The position numbers and the translations under genes were made by a program. A stretch of DNA of 64,000 bases from Mayamaea pseudoterrestris (Eukaryota; Bacillariophyta; Bacillariophyceae; Sellaphorales; Sellaphoraceae), in the NCBI GenBank assembly GCA_027923505.1, contig BROI01000028.1:1-64000 (forward strand). The letters are read 5' to 3'. Positions 12,721 to 22,225 of the stretch are shown here, in pieces (position 1 is the stretch's first letter; the number at the start of each line of letters is the position of its first letter). A model generated the notes under the pieces. That model was not told the origin of the DNA and did not search any database. It saw only the letters and a list, made by a program, of their open reading frames with translations.

Positions 12721-14970
12721 ATGATTGAAAACGGTTTTGCACCCGAAGAGCGCGCCGAGAGTGCCGAACAGATGGAGCAGCGCGAATGCATGGTATTGGA
12801 GTTTGAATCGAAAGTTCCTTGGACGGAGCACCACAAGGCCTTCGTGGCGAAAACCTCCTGGGGCGGAGAGTTTATCACTCGAAGAATGAATGCCTATGAC
12901 ATTGCCACTTCCGCCAATGATCCGGCGAAGGCTGGACAACTCTATGGAAGCCTAAAAAGTGGGCCGAGGACAAGTCTTGTCGTGGATTTGAAAGATGTAA
13001 AGGAAGTCTTGGACGAGCTCAAGGAAAGCTGGGAGTCGATGGAGGAGGAGTTGATCTCGTTTATAAAGTCTCTTGGTCCTTTTGCTTTCCGAATTATATT
13101 CTTGGAACTTGCTAATATCGGACTTTCGACGCTGGACGTGTTCCGAATCAAAATGCGATGCAAATTCGATCTCGACCGCCGAACCTACAAGAAACGCGAG
13201 TCTGACAACTATATGCAGCTCAATTTGATGGAATCCGAGTGCACTGGTGTATCCTCAAACGACTTTTCCTTACGGGAAGGCAACTCGAATGATTGGTTTC
13301 ACCCTCGCGTTCACCTCACTTTTGAAGGCAAAAGATCGGTCGATGAGCTGTGGACGCGCGACCCCGGTGTGGCTTTCAGATTCAAGTGCTTAAACTTTAG
13401 CGAAGGAGTAGGATCGCTTGAATCTTTTGGTCTTTCAATCCTGCGTAGCCGCCTTTCCGGACTTGTTTTGGACGGCCTGACATTGCCATTGGATGAAATG
13501 TGGCCCAAATATTTTGGTATGTGCTTGGGCCGTTCCGCCATTGCCGCAATTGAAATTGCGTTTGACAATCCAGACTTTTTAATGAACGACGAGGGCCTCT
13601 GTAATTGCGATAGTCTGGCGTTCTTGGTCGGCTTGGCGGATGGCTTGACATACAATAACGAGCCCAAGTCCTTTATATTGAAGTTCAACATGACTCCAGC
13701 CATGGCGACGGCTTTCTTTAAACTTGATTCTGCTACTTGGAATGTTTGGAAGCTGGAGATTTGTATTTCTGGAGCGTTGGATGAAGGTTTGAAGCGCTTG
13801 ATAGGGAACTGTGTCCGTCTTAACGATAACATGGAGAAGTTTAAGTTGCATGTCACAACAGGCACAACAGAAGCGGATACTCTCGACGTATTTACTCACG
13901 ACCATGTCGCCGCTTGGAATCGCGATGGTTCAATGGTCACGTTGACGCAAGTCATGGTTCATGCCTCGGTGGAAACTGCCGCTATGGAAGAGGATGCGTC
14001 CAAGAATCCTACGCTGGAGGAAGGATTGACAGTGAGTCCAGCCAATGACCTTAGTGCGTCCGTGGAAAGTGCTGCTGTTGTCGAGACCCATGTTGCAAAC
14101 GGCCATTCTGCTGCCGAAGAAGCCAATGCAACTCACGATGGTGAGCCTGCTGCAAAAGCCAAGTCTTCTCCGAATGATGCGGACTGGTCGCACATGCTCA
14201 GCAAGCGCGGCCATGGTATAGATCCTAGCATGCCTCTGGCGAAAGCCACGACTGCTGCTAAGGACAAGGCTTCCGAGAGCGTCATGACAAGTACCAACGA
14301 CGAGCCTGCTGCAAAAGCCAATCCTGCAGCGAGCTACAAGACAAGTACCAACGGCGAGCCTGCTGCGACAGCCAAGACCACAGCCAACGGCGATCCTCTG
14401 GCGATAGCCAAAACGACTATCAGTGCCAAGCCTGCTGCCAGTGGCAAGTCTGCTGCGAAAAAAGCCAAGGGAATTGCCAGTGGCAAGGCCTCCGCGAGCG
14501 CCAAGATGACCAAAAGTACCAGTGGCGAGCCTGCTGCGAAAGCCAAGCCTCCGGTGAGCGCCAAGACGACCGGTATTACCAGTGGCGAGCCTGCTGCCAA
14601 TGGCAAGCCTCCGGCGAACGCCAAGACGACCGGCAGTACCAGTGGCGCGCCTGCTGCCAATGGCAAGCCTCCGGCGAGCGCCAAGACGACCGGCAGTACC
14701 AGTGGCAAGCCTCCGGCGAACGCCAAGACGACTAGCAGTACCATTGGCGCGCCTGCTGCCAATGGCAAGCCTCCGGCGAGCGCCAAGACGACCGACAGTA
14801 CTAGTGACGCGCCTGCTGCCTATGGCAAGCCTCCGGCGAATGCCAACGGTGAACAAGCGGCCATTGACAAGCCTCCGGTGAACGCCAAGCCTGCTCCAAG
14901 GGGCACCGCATCCCGGTTTCGCAAGCGTTCCCATGCTATGGATCCGGCGTTTAGCCTTAAAAACTGGTAA
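12721..14970 (+). CDS. lineage-specific protein with Lys/Ala/Pro repeat tail
   Basis: A 749-residue protein read from the first ATG (MIENGFAPEE); the frame is open upstream of it without an ATG. Residues 1 to about 420 form a mixed globular part with alternating hydrophobic and acidic stretches and no domain I recognise. From about 440 the protein becomes low-complexity, rich in Ala, Lys, Thr, Pro and Gly. It contains a 20-residue tandem repeat of the type SGEPAANGKPPANAKTTGST, and ends with a basic tail (RGTASRFRKRSHAMDP). The basic Ala/Pro/Lys tail resembles histone H1-like or nucleolar tails in composition only. The long antisense frame across the tail is a by-product of the repeat. Function unknown. 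Confidence 0.7.
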   Translation: MIENGFAPEERAESAEQMEQRECMVLEFESKVPWTEHHKAFVAKTSWGGEFITRRMNAYDIATSANDPAKAGQLYGSLKSGPRTSLVVDLKDVKEVLDELKESWESMEEELISFIKSLGPFAFRIIFLELANIGLSTLDVFRIKMRCKFDLDRRTYKKRESDNYMQLNLMESECTGVSSNDFSLREGNSNDWFHPRVHLTFEGKRSVDELWTRDPGVAFRFKCLNFSEGVGSLESFGLSILRSRLSGLVLDGLTLPLDEMWPKYFGMCLGRSAIAAIEIAFDNPDFLMNDEGLCNCDSLAFLVGLADGLTYNNEPKSFILKFNMTPAMATAFFKLDSATWNVWKLEICISGALDEGLKRLIGNCVRLNDNMEKFKLHVTTGTTEADTLDVFTHDHVAAWNRDGSMVTLTQVMVHASVETAAMEEDASKNPTLEEGLTVSPANDLSASVESAAVVETHVANGHSAAEEANATHDGEPAAKAKSSPNDADWSHMLSKRGHGIDPSMPLAKATTAAKDKASESVMTSTNDEPAAKANPAASYKTSTNGEPAATAKTTANGDPLAIAKTTISAKPAASGKSAAKKAKGIASGKASASAKMTKSTSGEPAAKAKPPVSAKTTGITSGEPAANGKPPANAKTTGSTSGAPAANGKPPASAKTTGSTSGKPPANAKTTSSTIGAPAANGKPPASAKTTDSTSDAPAAYGKPPANANGEQAAIDKPPVNAKPAPRGTASRFRKRSHAMDPAFSLKNW
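14515..14847 (+). repeat. 60-bp coding minisatellite
   Basis: An in-frame tandem repeat inside the preceding gene. Full 60-bp units start at 14521, 14581 and 14641, then a 42-bp shortened unit at 14701 and further units at 14743 and 14803. The lengths 60 and 42 are both multiples of three, so copy-number change keeps the frame. Confidence 0.9.
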
Positions 14971-15648
14971 GCTGCTGGAGTCAAGTCTAGCTTTCAATTT
15001 TTTCAATGGCGAAACGCTTGTAGCTTTGCGCGGAGGAATGATAGGATTGGAAAGTTGTGATTGTAGTCTACATTGTGATGATAAAATAGAGCAGCAAGTC
15101 GAACATAATACTTTTTCCAACACGATCAAAATAGGCACGATCATCGTCAAGCATCATTTTAGTCGCACCGACTGTAGTCCAGACTCCGCCAAGTCGCTCT
15201 CTGTCAAGGTGATCCAAGCGGAGCGTACTTTGCATGGAAGGCCACGGTGTTTGCCAAGAATTATGCGCCAAGGACTTTCAGAAATGCGCTAAACAAGCGA
15301 CATGGAGCTGGAGGATGCCATTCACATACATTCACACAACGCTGCTTGTGCTTCGAGAAGGCTTTGAGGGAACAATGACGGCACACAAACATTGAAGTCA
15401 GTATTGTTCGCAAGGGAGGCAAGTTTGAAGTCTTGACGCCGTGTCAGATTCAGGACTACGGCGAACTAATACAAGTAGTAAGCATGCATTGATGTACGCT
15501 TGCAGTTCGAGCCTATGGATCTAGGTAATATGATGTTTCGTTGATGGTACGTGGGTATAAACATTCAATATATTACATTTTTTATGTGTCGTGGTGGTTG
15601 CGTATTGTACTTAGATCTAAGGAATAATATGCCTTGAGTTTGACGATA
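14971..15648. other. intergenic between convergent genes
   Basis: Contains only short frames without recognisable domains. It separates the 3' ends of two convergent genes. Confidence 0.5.
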
Positions 15649-17790
15649 TCACTTCTTTCGACCAAACATTCGACCCATCAAGCCCTTCTTCTTGTCACTG
15701 CCACTAACTGCAGTAGATACATCATTCTGTGAAGGTATGCAAGAATGCGATAGATTTCCGGCCGCGTCAGTTGTCAATGGTGCTGAAGTTAATGGATCTA
15801 CTGAATTCGGGTCTGGCAAAAAAGCAGCTCGCTGAGCCTGTTGTTGCTGATAAATCGCATCTTCCATGCTTTTGATGTCGGCTTCCAGTAGTTGGCGCTC
15901 TATTTCCTTTTCCGTTGCTGCGGTCTCCGCTTCCACTCTCTCACGATCGGAAGGGGGTGATTCGTGGGACGCGGCTGGTTTTTGTGCACAATTTAATGGT
16001 TCGTTTGATAAATAGTGACCTGCAGCCGATCCGCCACCTCGAGCAGGTACTTTTGCAGGTGCCGACGCTCCATCCCGCGTCACTCGACCTCGTTTCACTC
16101 TCGGTTTTGCCCTTTCGATGCGCTCACGCTCCTCTCGAGCCGCCTTTTCGCGCATCTTTGTATAAAAATGCTGTTCCTTGTCAATCTCGCCCGTCGCATC
16201 AGCTTTAATGGCTCTTGTCACACGGAGTGCTCCTCCCTTGCCTTTCACCTTGTATTTCTTCCCATCGCTTGCACCGAGTTCGTGCTGCAATTCCTTGGGT
16301 ATGTGCACTCCTTTGACACGACCTTCCACCACACGGTAGGCGAATGTTTGATATGGGGAAGCAGTGTCGCAGTAGCCACAATTACAAACCGTCCTCATGC
16401 GAGGTTCCGCCTCTTGATCCTTGAGTCGTTGCAAACGGTCAATCGCTTTTTTAATGACATCATTGGATATTTCTGTAAGCGGGTTGGCCATTCTCTTGAT
16501 TTCTTCCTGGCCAATGGTTTGATCCCACTTTGGTAAGCGACCCTTGGGTAATACAACTTTGGTAATGTCATTGTACATATACATGGGCCGAACAATGCCT
16601 CGCGTCCCATCTTCTGCGTCGAGCATCTTCTGCAAGGCAATAAAATGTTCCACCTTAGATGCGCCTTCCGCCTGCGCCAATGCTCGCATGCGCTTGTACT
16701 GCGTTGCCTCGTCAACCAAAAAATCGTCCTCGTCCTCTTCGTCTTCAAAGTTGGCAGTCACATATTCGCGCATTTTTGTTTGATTGCCAAGAGCTGCAGC
16801 TTCGTGAATGATTGCCATGTGATTAGTTCGCCACTCAATTGCCATGAGACCTTTCGATTCCCATGCATCCTTGACTGCCTTTCGTTCCACAGCAATACCT
16901 TCCACAACATGCTCGTTGAGTCGCGTCAATCGTCCAAGCTCGGCTGCTTCAATGGCGACGTTTTTGAAATCCATTTTGTATTCATCTTGCTCCTTGATGA
17001 CGACTTGCTTCATGCGCTTTTCGCCACCTAGTGCTAGTCGCAACTCCCGTTCCGTTGCAGCATTGGCCACCATGGCCGCCAAGTCGATTCCTGTTGGTTT
17101 GCTCGGTTTTGGCGCTACTATTTGTGCGACGTTTTGCTGATGCAACTGACCAGTTTCGATGCGCTGGTTGCGTTGTCCGATGGCTGCCATCATGTCGCCA
17201 AACAAGCCAGCTCCTGCAGATGAAGGCCTGGCTGCCGCAGAAGTAGTTGCAGGACGAGTTGGATCAACAAGGCAAATTATGTCTGCTCGATCCGATATTG
17301 ATGATACCTCATGCAACGACGATTGCTTGTCGGCTGCCTTGGCAGTCAGTTCCGCAAACAATCCACCTCGCGATGTCGCCATAACAGGGGACGCTGCTAC
17401 GCCACATGCATGTTCACCCCCACCCTGAATATGCTCAACTGCATATAATGTTTCCTCATCAACAATTTCCTCTTCAATAATCTCTTCAATCACTTCTTCA
17501 TAATAGTTATTGTAGGAAGAAGTTGTCGGGTCGTCCATGTAATGTTCCTCGTCGTACTCCGTCTCATCTTCCACTGCAGCTTGCTCCCTTGCCATGGCGA
17601 GTCGCTCGGAATGTTTCGTCTGTACAGCTGACATACGGCGAATACTTCTTCCTTTCCGTTCCTCCTGGACTTGTTCCACTTCGTCTTGACGTTTGTCGTG
17701 TTCCATCTGGAGCATTTGCGCTTCGATCGCGGCAATCTCTGCTTCAAGCTGACGGAGCTGTTTCTCTTTAATGGATTGAGTTGGGCTCAT
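15649..17790 (-). CDS. acidic coiled-coil protein with WH2-like segments
   Basis: A 713-residue protein starting at MSPTQSIKEKQ; an in-frame ATG 58 codons upstream (17964) is an alternative. Residues 1-70 are a Gln/Glu/Lys coiled coil. Residues of about 85-130 are strongly acidic with repeated Glu and Tyr. Three short segments follow that resemble one another: GLFAELTAKAADKQ, GLFGDMMAAIGQRNQRI and GIDLAAMVANAATERELRL. They loosely recall actin-binding WH2 motifs, which is an inference. A central region carries a CNCGYC cluster, and the C-terminus is basic (GLMGRMFGRKK), possibly a membrane- or nucleic-acid-contacting tail. No enzyme domain is seen and the function is unknown. Confidence 0.7.
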   Translation of the reverse strand: MSPTQSIKEKQLRQLEAEIAAIEAQMLQMEHDKRQDEVEQVQEERKGRSIRRMSAVQTKHSERLAMAREQAAVEDETEYDEEHYMDDPTTSSYNNYYEEVIEEIIEEEIVDEETLYAVEHIQGGGEHACGVAASPVMATSRGGLFAELTAKAADKQSSLHEVSSISDRADIICLVDPTRPATTSAAARPSSAGAGLFGDMMAAIGQRNQRIETGQLHQQNVAQIVAPKPSKPTGIDLAAMVANAATERELRLALGGEKRMKQVVIKEQDEYKMDFKNVAIEAAELGRLTRLNEHVVEGIAVERKAVKDAWESKGLMAIEWRTNHMAIIHEAAALGNQTKMREYVTANFEDEEDEDDFLVDEATQYKRMRALAQAEGASKVEHFIALQKMLDAEDGTRGIVRPMYMYNDITKVVLPKGRLPKWDQTIGQEEIKRMANPLTEISNDVIKKAIDRLQRLKDQEAEPRMRTVCNCGYCDTASPYQTFAYRVVEGRVKGVHIPKELQHELGASDGKKYKVKGKGGALRVTRAIKADATGEIDKEQHFYTKMREKAAREERERIERAKPRVKRGRVTRDGASAPAKVPARGGGSAAGHYLSNEPLNCAQKPAASHESPPSDRERVEAETAATEKEIERQLLEADIKSMEDAIYQQQQAQRAAFLPDPNSVDPLTSAPLTTDAAGNLSHSCIPSQNDVSTAVSGSDKKKGLMGRMFGRKK

Positions 17791-18229
17791 TTTAGAATGT
17801 CGATTACTTGGTCGGTACTTTGGTAAGCTGTAAAAAACAGCGTCTCGGGTCTCGAGGGCTGCGTGCGTTCCCACACTAAAGTTTGGATTTTGCTCTGGTT
17901 CCCGGATGCTTCTTGGTGCAACGCACGCTTCAGCGAATGTCGACTGCACGAACTTCTCTTCCACCTCGCTAAGTATATAGTGATGCTATTCAAGACAATC
18001 GCTTTCTGTTGAGCCTTCCCTTTGGCCGTCTCGGCGAAGCAACACGTACTAGTCCTCAGCAAGGTGGTTGATCATGCGTGATGGCGAGCGAAGTGAAAGT
18101 CATTTTGCAGTCATCATGAATGGGTCTTGCTGCGACATTGAAAAGTCATACCATGACTCGCCACGTGTCGAGAAATATGGCGCGACGGCGCGGCGGCTTG
18201 TAATTCTCACCGCAAAAATCGGCTCGACC
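17791..18229. other. divergent intergenic region
   Basis: Lies between the minus-strand gene below and the plus-strand gene above. It includes the possible 58-codon 5' extension of the former and an in-frame extension of the latter back to 18068. No regulatory motif is clear. Confidence 0.4.
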
Positions 18230-19403
18230 ATGGCCAAGAAGGAAGCGGTGGCAAACCTGAGGGCCCCTGCTACTACTGCAATGACAATGACAGCTTCAGC
18301 AGCGACTCCCCCTACAATTTGTTACGGTACTCGTAAATCGAAGCGTGTAGTTCCCAAAATTCGTCGGTCTGCTCGGAAGCGAGCTCGCGATCAAGCCGAT
18401 TCCACCAAGTGGGGTGACGACTATGGCATTCTTCCAAGCGATTGATCCACGGTGGCGGCCTCGGCGATTCCAGGGAGGTGAGTAAACGTAAAAGCGCAAA
18501 TGCAAGAAGCGAGCAGATGGGATAATGCAGGAGTGGCTTCTATTATCGATTTGACTCGAGTGACGATGTGGCAAGTGAATGGCTTTTTCGCAACCAGTGT
18601 GCTTTCGGCTTACGGATTTTCATGTTAACCTAAATTTCAGGGTACCCTTGGGATTTGTTTGTGGCTATCCACTGAATGGAGGAGAGTTATACGGCGGAAG
18701 CATGTACATTGGGTCGGCGGCAACCGATACCCTGCAAGGCCAAGCGATGCAACGAATTAATACAAGATGGGGCGACGATGGAAGGCAACCAAAAGGCCGA
18801 GAGAGTCTAGCAGGTCCGGTCTGCAAGAAGAAGTACAAGCCATTCCTGTTTCGACTGGTGCGGCAAGGACTAGACTTTAGTATCGACGCCAGTACTGCGA
18901 ATGCAAGGGTTGCCAGTGACGGCAAAGTTAAGCCGCAGCCACATAAACCATTGCCAGATTCCAGTCCATCTACATGGCAAGTTCAGGTGGAACGCTTGTA
19001 TGGATGCGCATGTCATCATGAGCGGCGACGTCAAGTAATTTTCAAGTACGGCGAACGTCCCGGATGGGAACCTTTTGGACAATGGAGTTTGAAAAAGGCT
19101 ATGCTTCAAGCCAAGCAGGAGGCCACACGATTGAACGCGCTTGCTAAAGTAACGATGGAGGAGAAGCAACAAAATAGTGGCTTACGCAATATTGCTTTGG
19201 ATGAAATGGCTGCGTCGATTGTTCGAGAAGCCAAAGGAACGAGGAATGTTTTAACTCTTTCCTCTACACCGACGCCAAACATGAAGCTGCTTCCTCTTTG
19301 CTCCAATGGCGATTGTCTTTGGAAGGTTAAAACGGCATATGACGATATAGCGGAGGAAATTGAAGAAACAAATCGGCTTGAGAGTCGGAATGCTATAGTA
19401 TAG
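18230..19403 (+). CDS. hypothetical basic protein, probably spliced
   Basis: The 3' part (18598-19403) is a long frame with Tyr/Gly-rich sequence (PLNGGELYGGSMYIG), a short Cys/His cluster (CACHHERRR) and a helical charged tail; I do not recognise the family. Two first exons are possible. One starts at 18230, encodes a very basic stretch (RKSKRVVPKIRRSARKRAR) and would need a splice near 18418. The other starts at ATG 18423 and splices from 18477 (GTGAGT donor) to 18598 (CAACCAG acceptor), which keeps frame and gives 286 residues. The first part ends at a stop at 18445 if unspliced, so it could also be a separate small gene. Function unknown. Confidence 0.4.
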
Positions 19404-19771
19404 TAGGAGAGAAGGCCTGAATATGACGCATTCAAGTTGCGCAGGCGAAACACACAGACGTCTTCATCAGTTTCCTATCTTATGGAGTGCCCAACTGTGA
19501 AGATTTTTAGAATCTATTGGCTTATTTTTGAATGACCGACGAGGAAAGGACTGGGACGATACTCTAGATCGTTTGCCAAGCGCCTCGTTGCGAACAAAAA
19601 GAGTTTCAGCTAATAGACTTGCCGTTTCAATTGCGATTTGTTCGACTGCCTATTCAAATTACGTGATTTTAGGTTAATTGTAAGCGTTATTTACATTTAG
19701 CAATGTTTGACTAGTACGTTGTGAGTGACTGGAGTTTTCTTGTGAGTGGCTGACAGGCATCCCATCTTTCT
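19404..19771. other. intergenic between convergent genes
   Basis: Only short frames. It holds the probable 3' untranslated regions of two convergent genes. Confidence 0.45.
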
Positions 19772-21959
19772 TTACTTTGCTTGACGCGATATCACTGGAT
19801 TGGGAATTCGGCTGGCTGATGCAAGAGCTGGGTTGGAACGCTGTCTTTTCGCTGGTGGAAAGTATTGTTGTTGTGGATCGACTGGTGGCGGTGCATACTT
19901 GTAAGCTACTGGAGCTGACAAAACTTGCGGGTTGCTCTGCTGGAAGCCCACGTTGCGAGTCGAAACAGCGCAGGCGACAATCACTGCATCATTTTCCAAA
20001 TTGAAGAAAGGCTCTACGTCTTGCCCATGCACGTCGAATGGTGGCAAGGCGCTTGTCGTATTGTCAGCTTGAAGATAGGGATTTGGCGTAAATGCGCTAA
20101 AGTTGCTGTTGGGTGGCTGACTTTCCACCATGCCAACGAGCGAGTTACTTGAGCTCGATGATGATCCTCCAGATGAGCCTCGCTGTTTTTGACAATCAAG
20201 TTTAACGCATGCCTTGTGACTGGTAGTACCGGGCGGAGGCATGCCTTTCTCGTGCGAGAATGCCTTATCCAACGAAATGCCCATGACAATGGCACGCACC
20301 AGTGCTCGCACCTGCCCCAGCATGGCGGGATTTGTCTCCTGCTTCATCAAGGTTGCGAGACGTTTCTTTGCGTTTTGAATGTGTGTCTTGTAAAAGCAGC
20401 TGTGCCAAGAGGAAGCATGCGCAAAGTGAGCTGACATTAGGAAACTATTTTGATCGATGCAATAAGACTTCGACGCACCGAATTCGATCACGCAAGTGCT
20501 TGTCGGAACTCATCAACTCTTGACTCATTTCAAAACCATGCTTGGCTGCTACGGCTCGAATAGTGTCGACCAGCGAGTTATTGTACGCTTGCTGCCGCTT
20601 GTACTGCCCCTGGTTCCGAGACGAAGCGTTGGAATGATCATAGTAGTCGGCCATGCTGTCATACAAAACAGTTTCGAGTGGAGGATAGTCGCGCCAAAAG
20701 AAACCTGGCTGCATAATGTTTGGAGGTGGATCCGAAACTGCTTTGGTCTTGCTGCTACCAGCGGCAAGTGCACAATTCCCGTCGCGCTGTAGCGCCATCA
20801 AAATGACAATCTGGCGCTTGAGCTCTGGGTTTTGCGCAATAAATCCAACAGGATTTAGGAAGGCTTCGTCCAAATCTAAGCCATTCAATGGTTTGGCCAT
20901 AGTTGTATCAATAGGAAGAAGCGCTCGCTTAGCGCGAGGTGGCTTTGGTGCGGCAAGCTTCTTGTCCTTTGGTTTGCCCTTGACTTGATTCTCCTTGTCT
21001 TTTGAAGCGGCTTGGACATTATTTGCAGCACCTGTTTCTATCTTTTCATCTTCTTCCTCTAAACTATCATGATGAGAGACAGGACTCGTCGCTTCCTCGT
21101 CAGGTCGATCGACTGTCGCAATCATGGAGGCTCCATGCAGCAATGCGGAAATGACCATTGATGTCGGCGACTTCAGATCCAGCTCGAATGAATCAAGCTG
21201 AGATGGCGCGAGTGAAATGTTTCCAATAGAGTCTCGACTAAGAGTACTGCCAATGCTGTCGCGATTCTTGTTGCGCATGTGGAGGTTCAATGTCGTTGGT
21301 GGAGGTGATGGAATGGTAGTTTTGGCGCCTATCTTTGGAGGAGTCAACTGCTGCTGCTGCTGCTGTAGCTGCGACTGATGTCTACTCTCGAGACTCTGTC
21401 GCTTGGACGGAACGACGAGTCGATGGTTTCTTCCAGCAGAAGCAAAATTTTGATGCTGCTGACTTGATTGCCGACTGTAGTCTCTCATGTACTCAAAATT
21501 GCTGTTGCTGCCGATGCTTCCGAGCGAGTTGCGTGGATTTGAGGTCATGGGCGGCAATGAAGGTCTAGAAACATAATGCTGCTGCTGATATTGACTTGGG
21601 TATCCGTAGAATTGATACATGTGCTGCGAATGATAGCTGTTGTTGTTGTTGTACTGCTGCTGCTGACTGGACGATGAACGCGCATACGCTTCTTGCGGAG
21701 GCGGATACGTAGGATACAATTCCAAAGAATGCCGCTTCTTGTCATTCTGCGCATACTGCTGTTGAGGATACTGCTGCTGTTGGTGGTAGTGACTAGCCTG
21801 CAATTGATGGTAGTTGGCCCAAGCTGCCATTTGCTGTTGCTCTTGGTGCGACGAGGAAGCAGCTGCTGCGACCGATCGATGCGTATCAGGCTGCAGCTGG
21901 CGTCCGGTCGACGATGCTCGCGACGGCTTCCACTCGTCCTTTGGTTCCTTGGAGCTCAT
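19772..21959 (-). CDS. Gln/Ser-rich protein with a C-terminal conserved-looking block
   Basis: Two exons, 21959-20479 and 20399-19772, with a 79-bp intron (donor GTGCGT, acceptor GGCACAG). They join in frame as DRIR|CFYKTHIQNAKKRL and give 702 residues. Residues 1 to about 240 are dominated by Gln, Ser and Tyr with runs such as QQQQYNNNNSYHSQ. A Lys-rich segment (KDKKLAAPKPPRAKRALLP) precedes a compact block of about 200 residues with FWRDYPPLETVLYDSMADYY, and then a helical CFYKTHIQNAKKRLATL segment across the splice. That block looks like the conserved part, possibly a stramenopile-specific family; I cannot name it. The Gln-rich head suggests a transcription or RNA-related role, as inference only. 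It is divergent from the next gene, with 266 bp between starts. Confidence 0.75.
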
Positions 21960-22225
21960 GACTGTAGAAATGAATTGGAAGGAAATTACTGCAAGGAAAG
22001 CAAGAAAGGGACCGTAGAGGTGCAAGCGAAAGATGAATGTTGTGGCGGATGTCATGTGCGACAAAACGGTCACGCGCAAGCCGGCCAACGGAGAGATTCA
22101 AATTAATATGAGGCTCGGCTGGCGCGGATGTGCCACCGACGGACAGGAAAACAGCCATGAGCATGACACACAATTCAACGCAGCAGCGACACGAAAAACC
22201 GCTATCCTGATCCTGCAATTTAAAC

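Noticed and set aside
14334-14786. Ala/Leu-rich minus-strand frame resembling a membrane protein
   Set aside because: It is the complement of the Lys/Ala/Pro repeat and only looks hydrophobic by base composition.
13930-15150. 406-codon minus-strand frame
   Set aside because: It lies antisense to the repeat-tail gene and mirrors its 60-bp repeat (Arg/Leu/Gly-rich). The plus strand has the better-supported protein.
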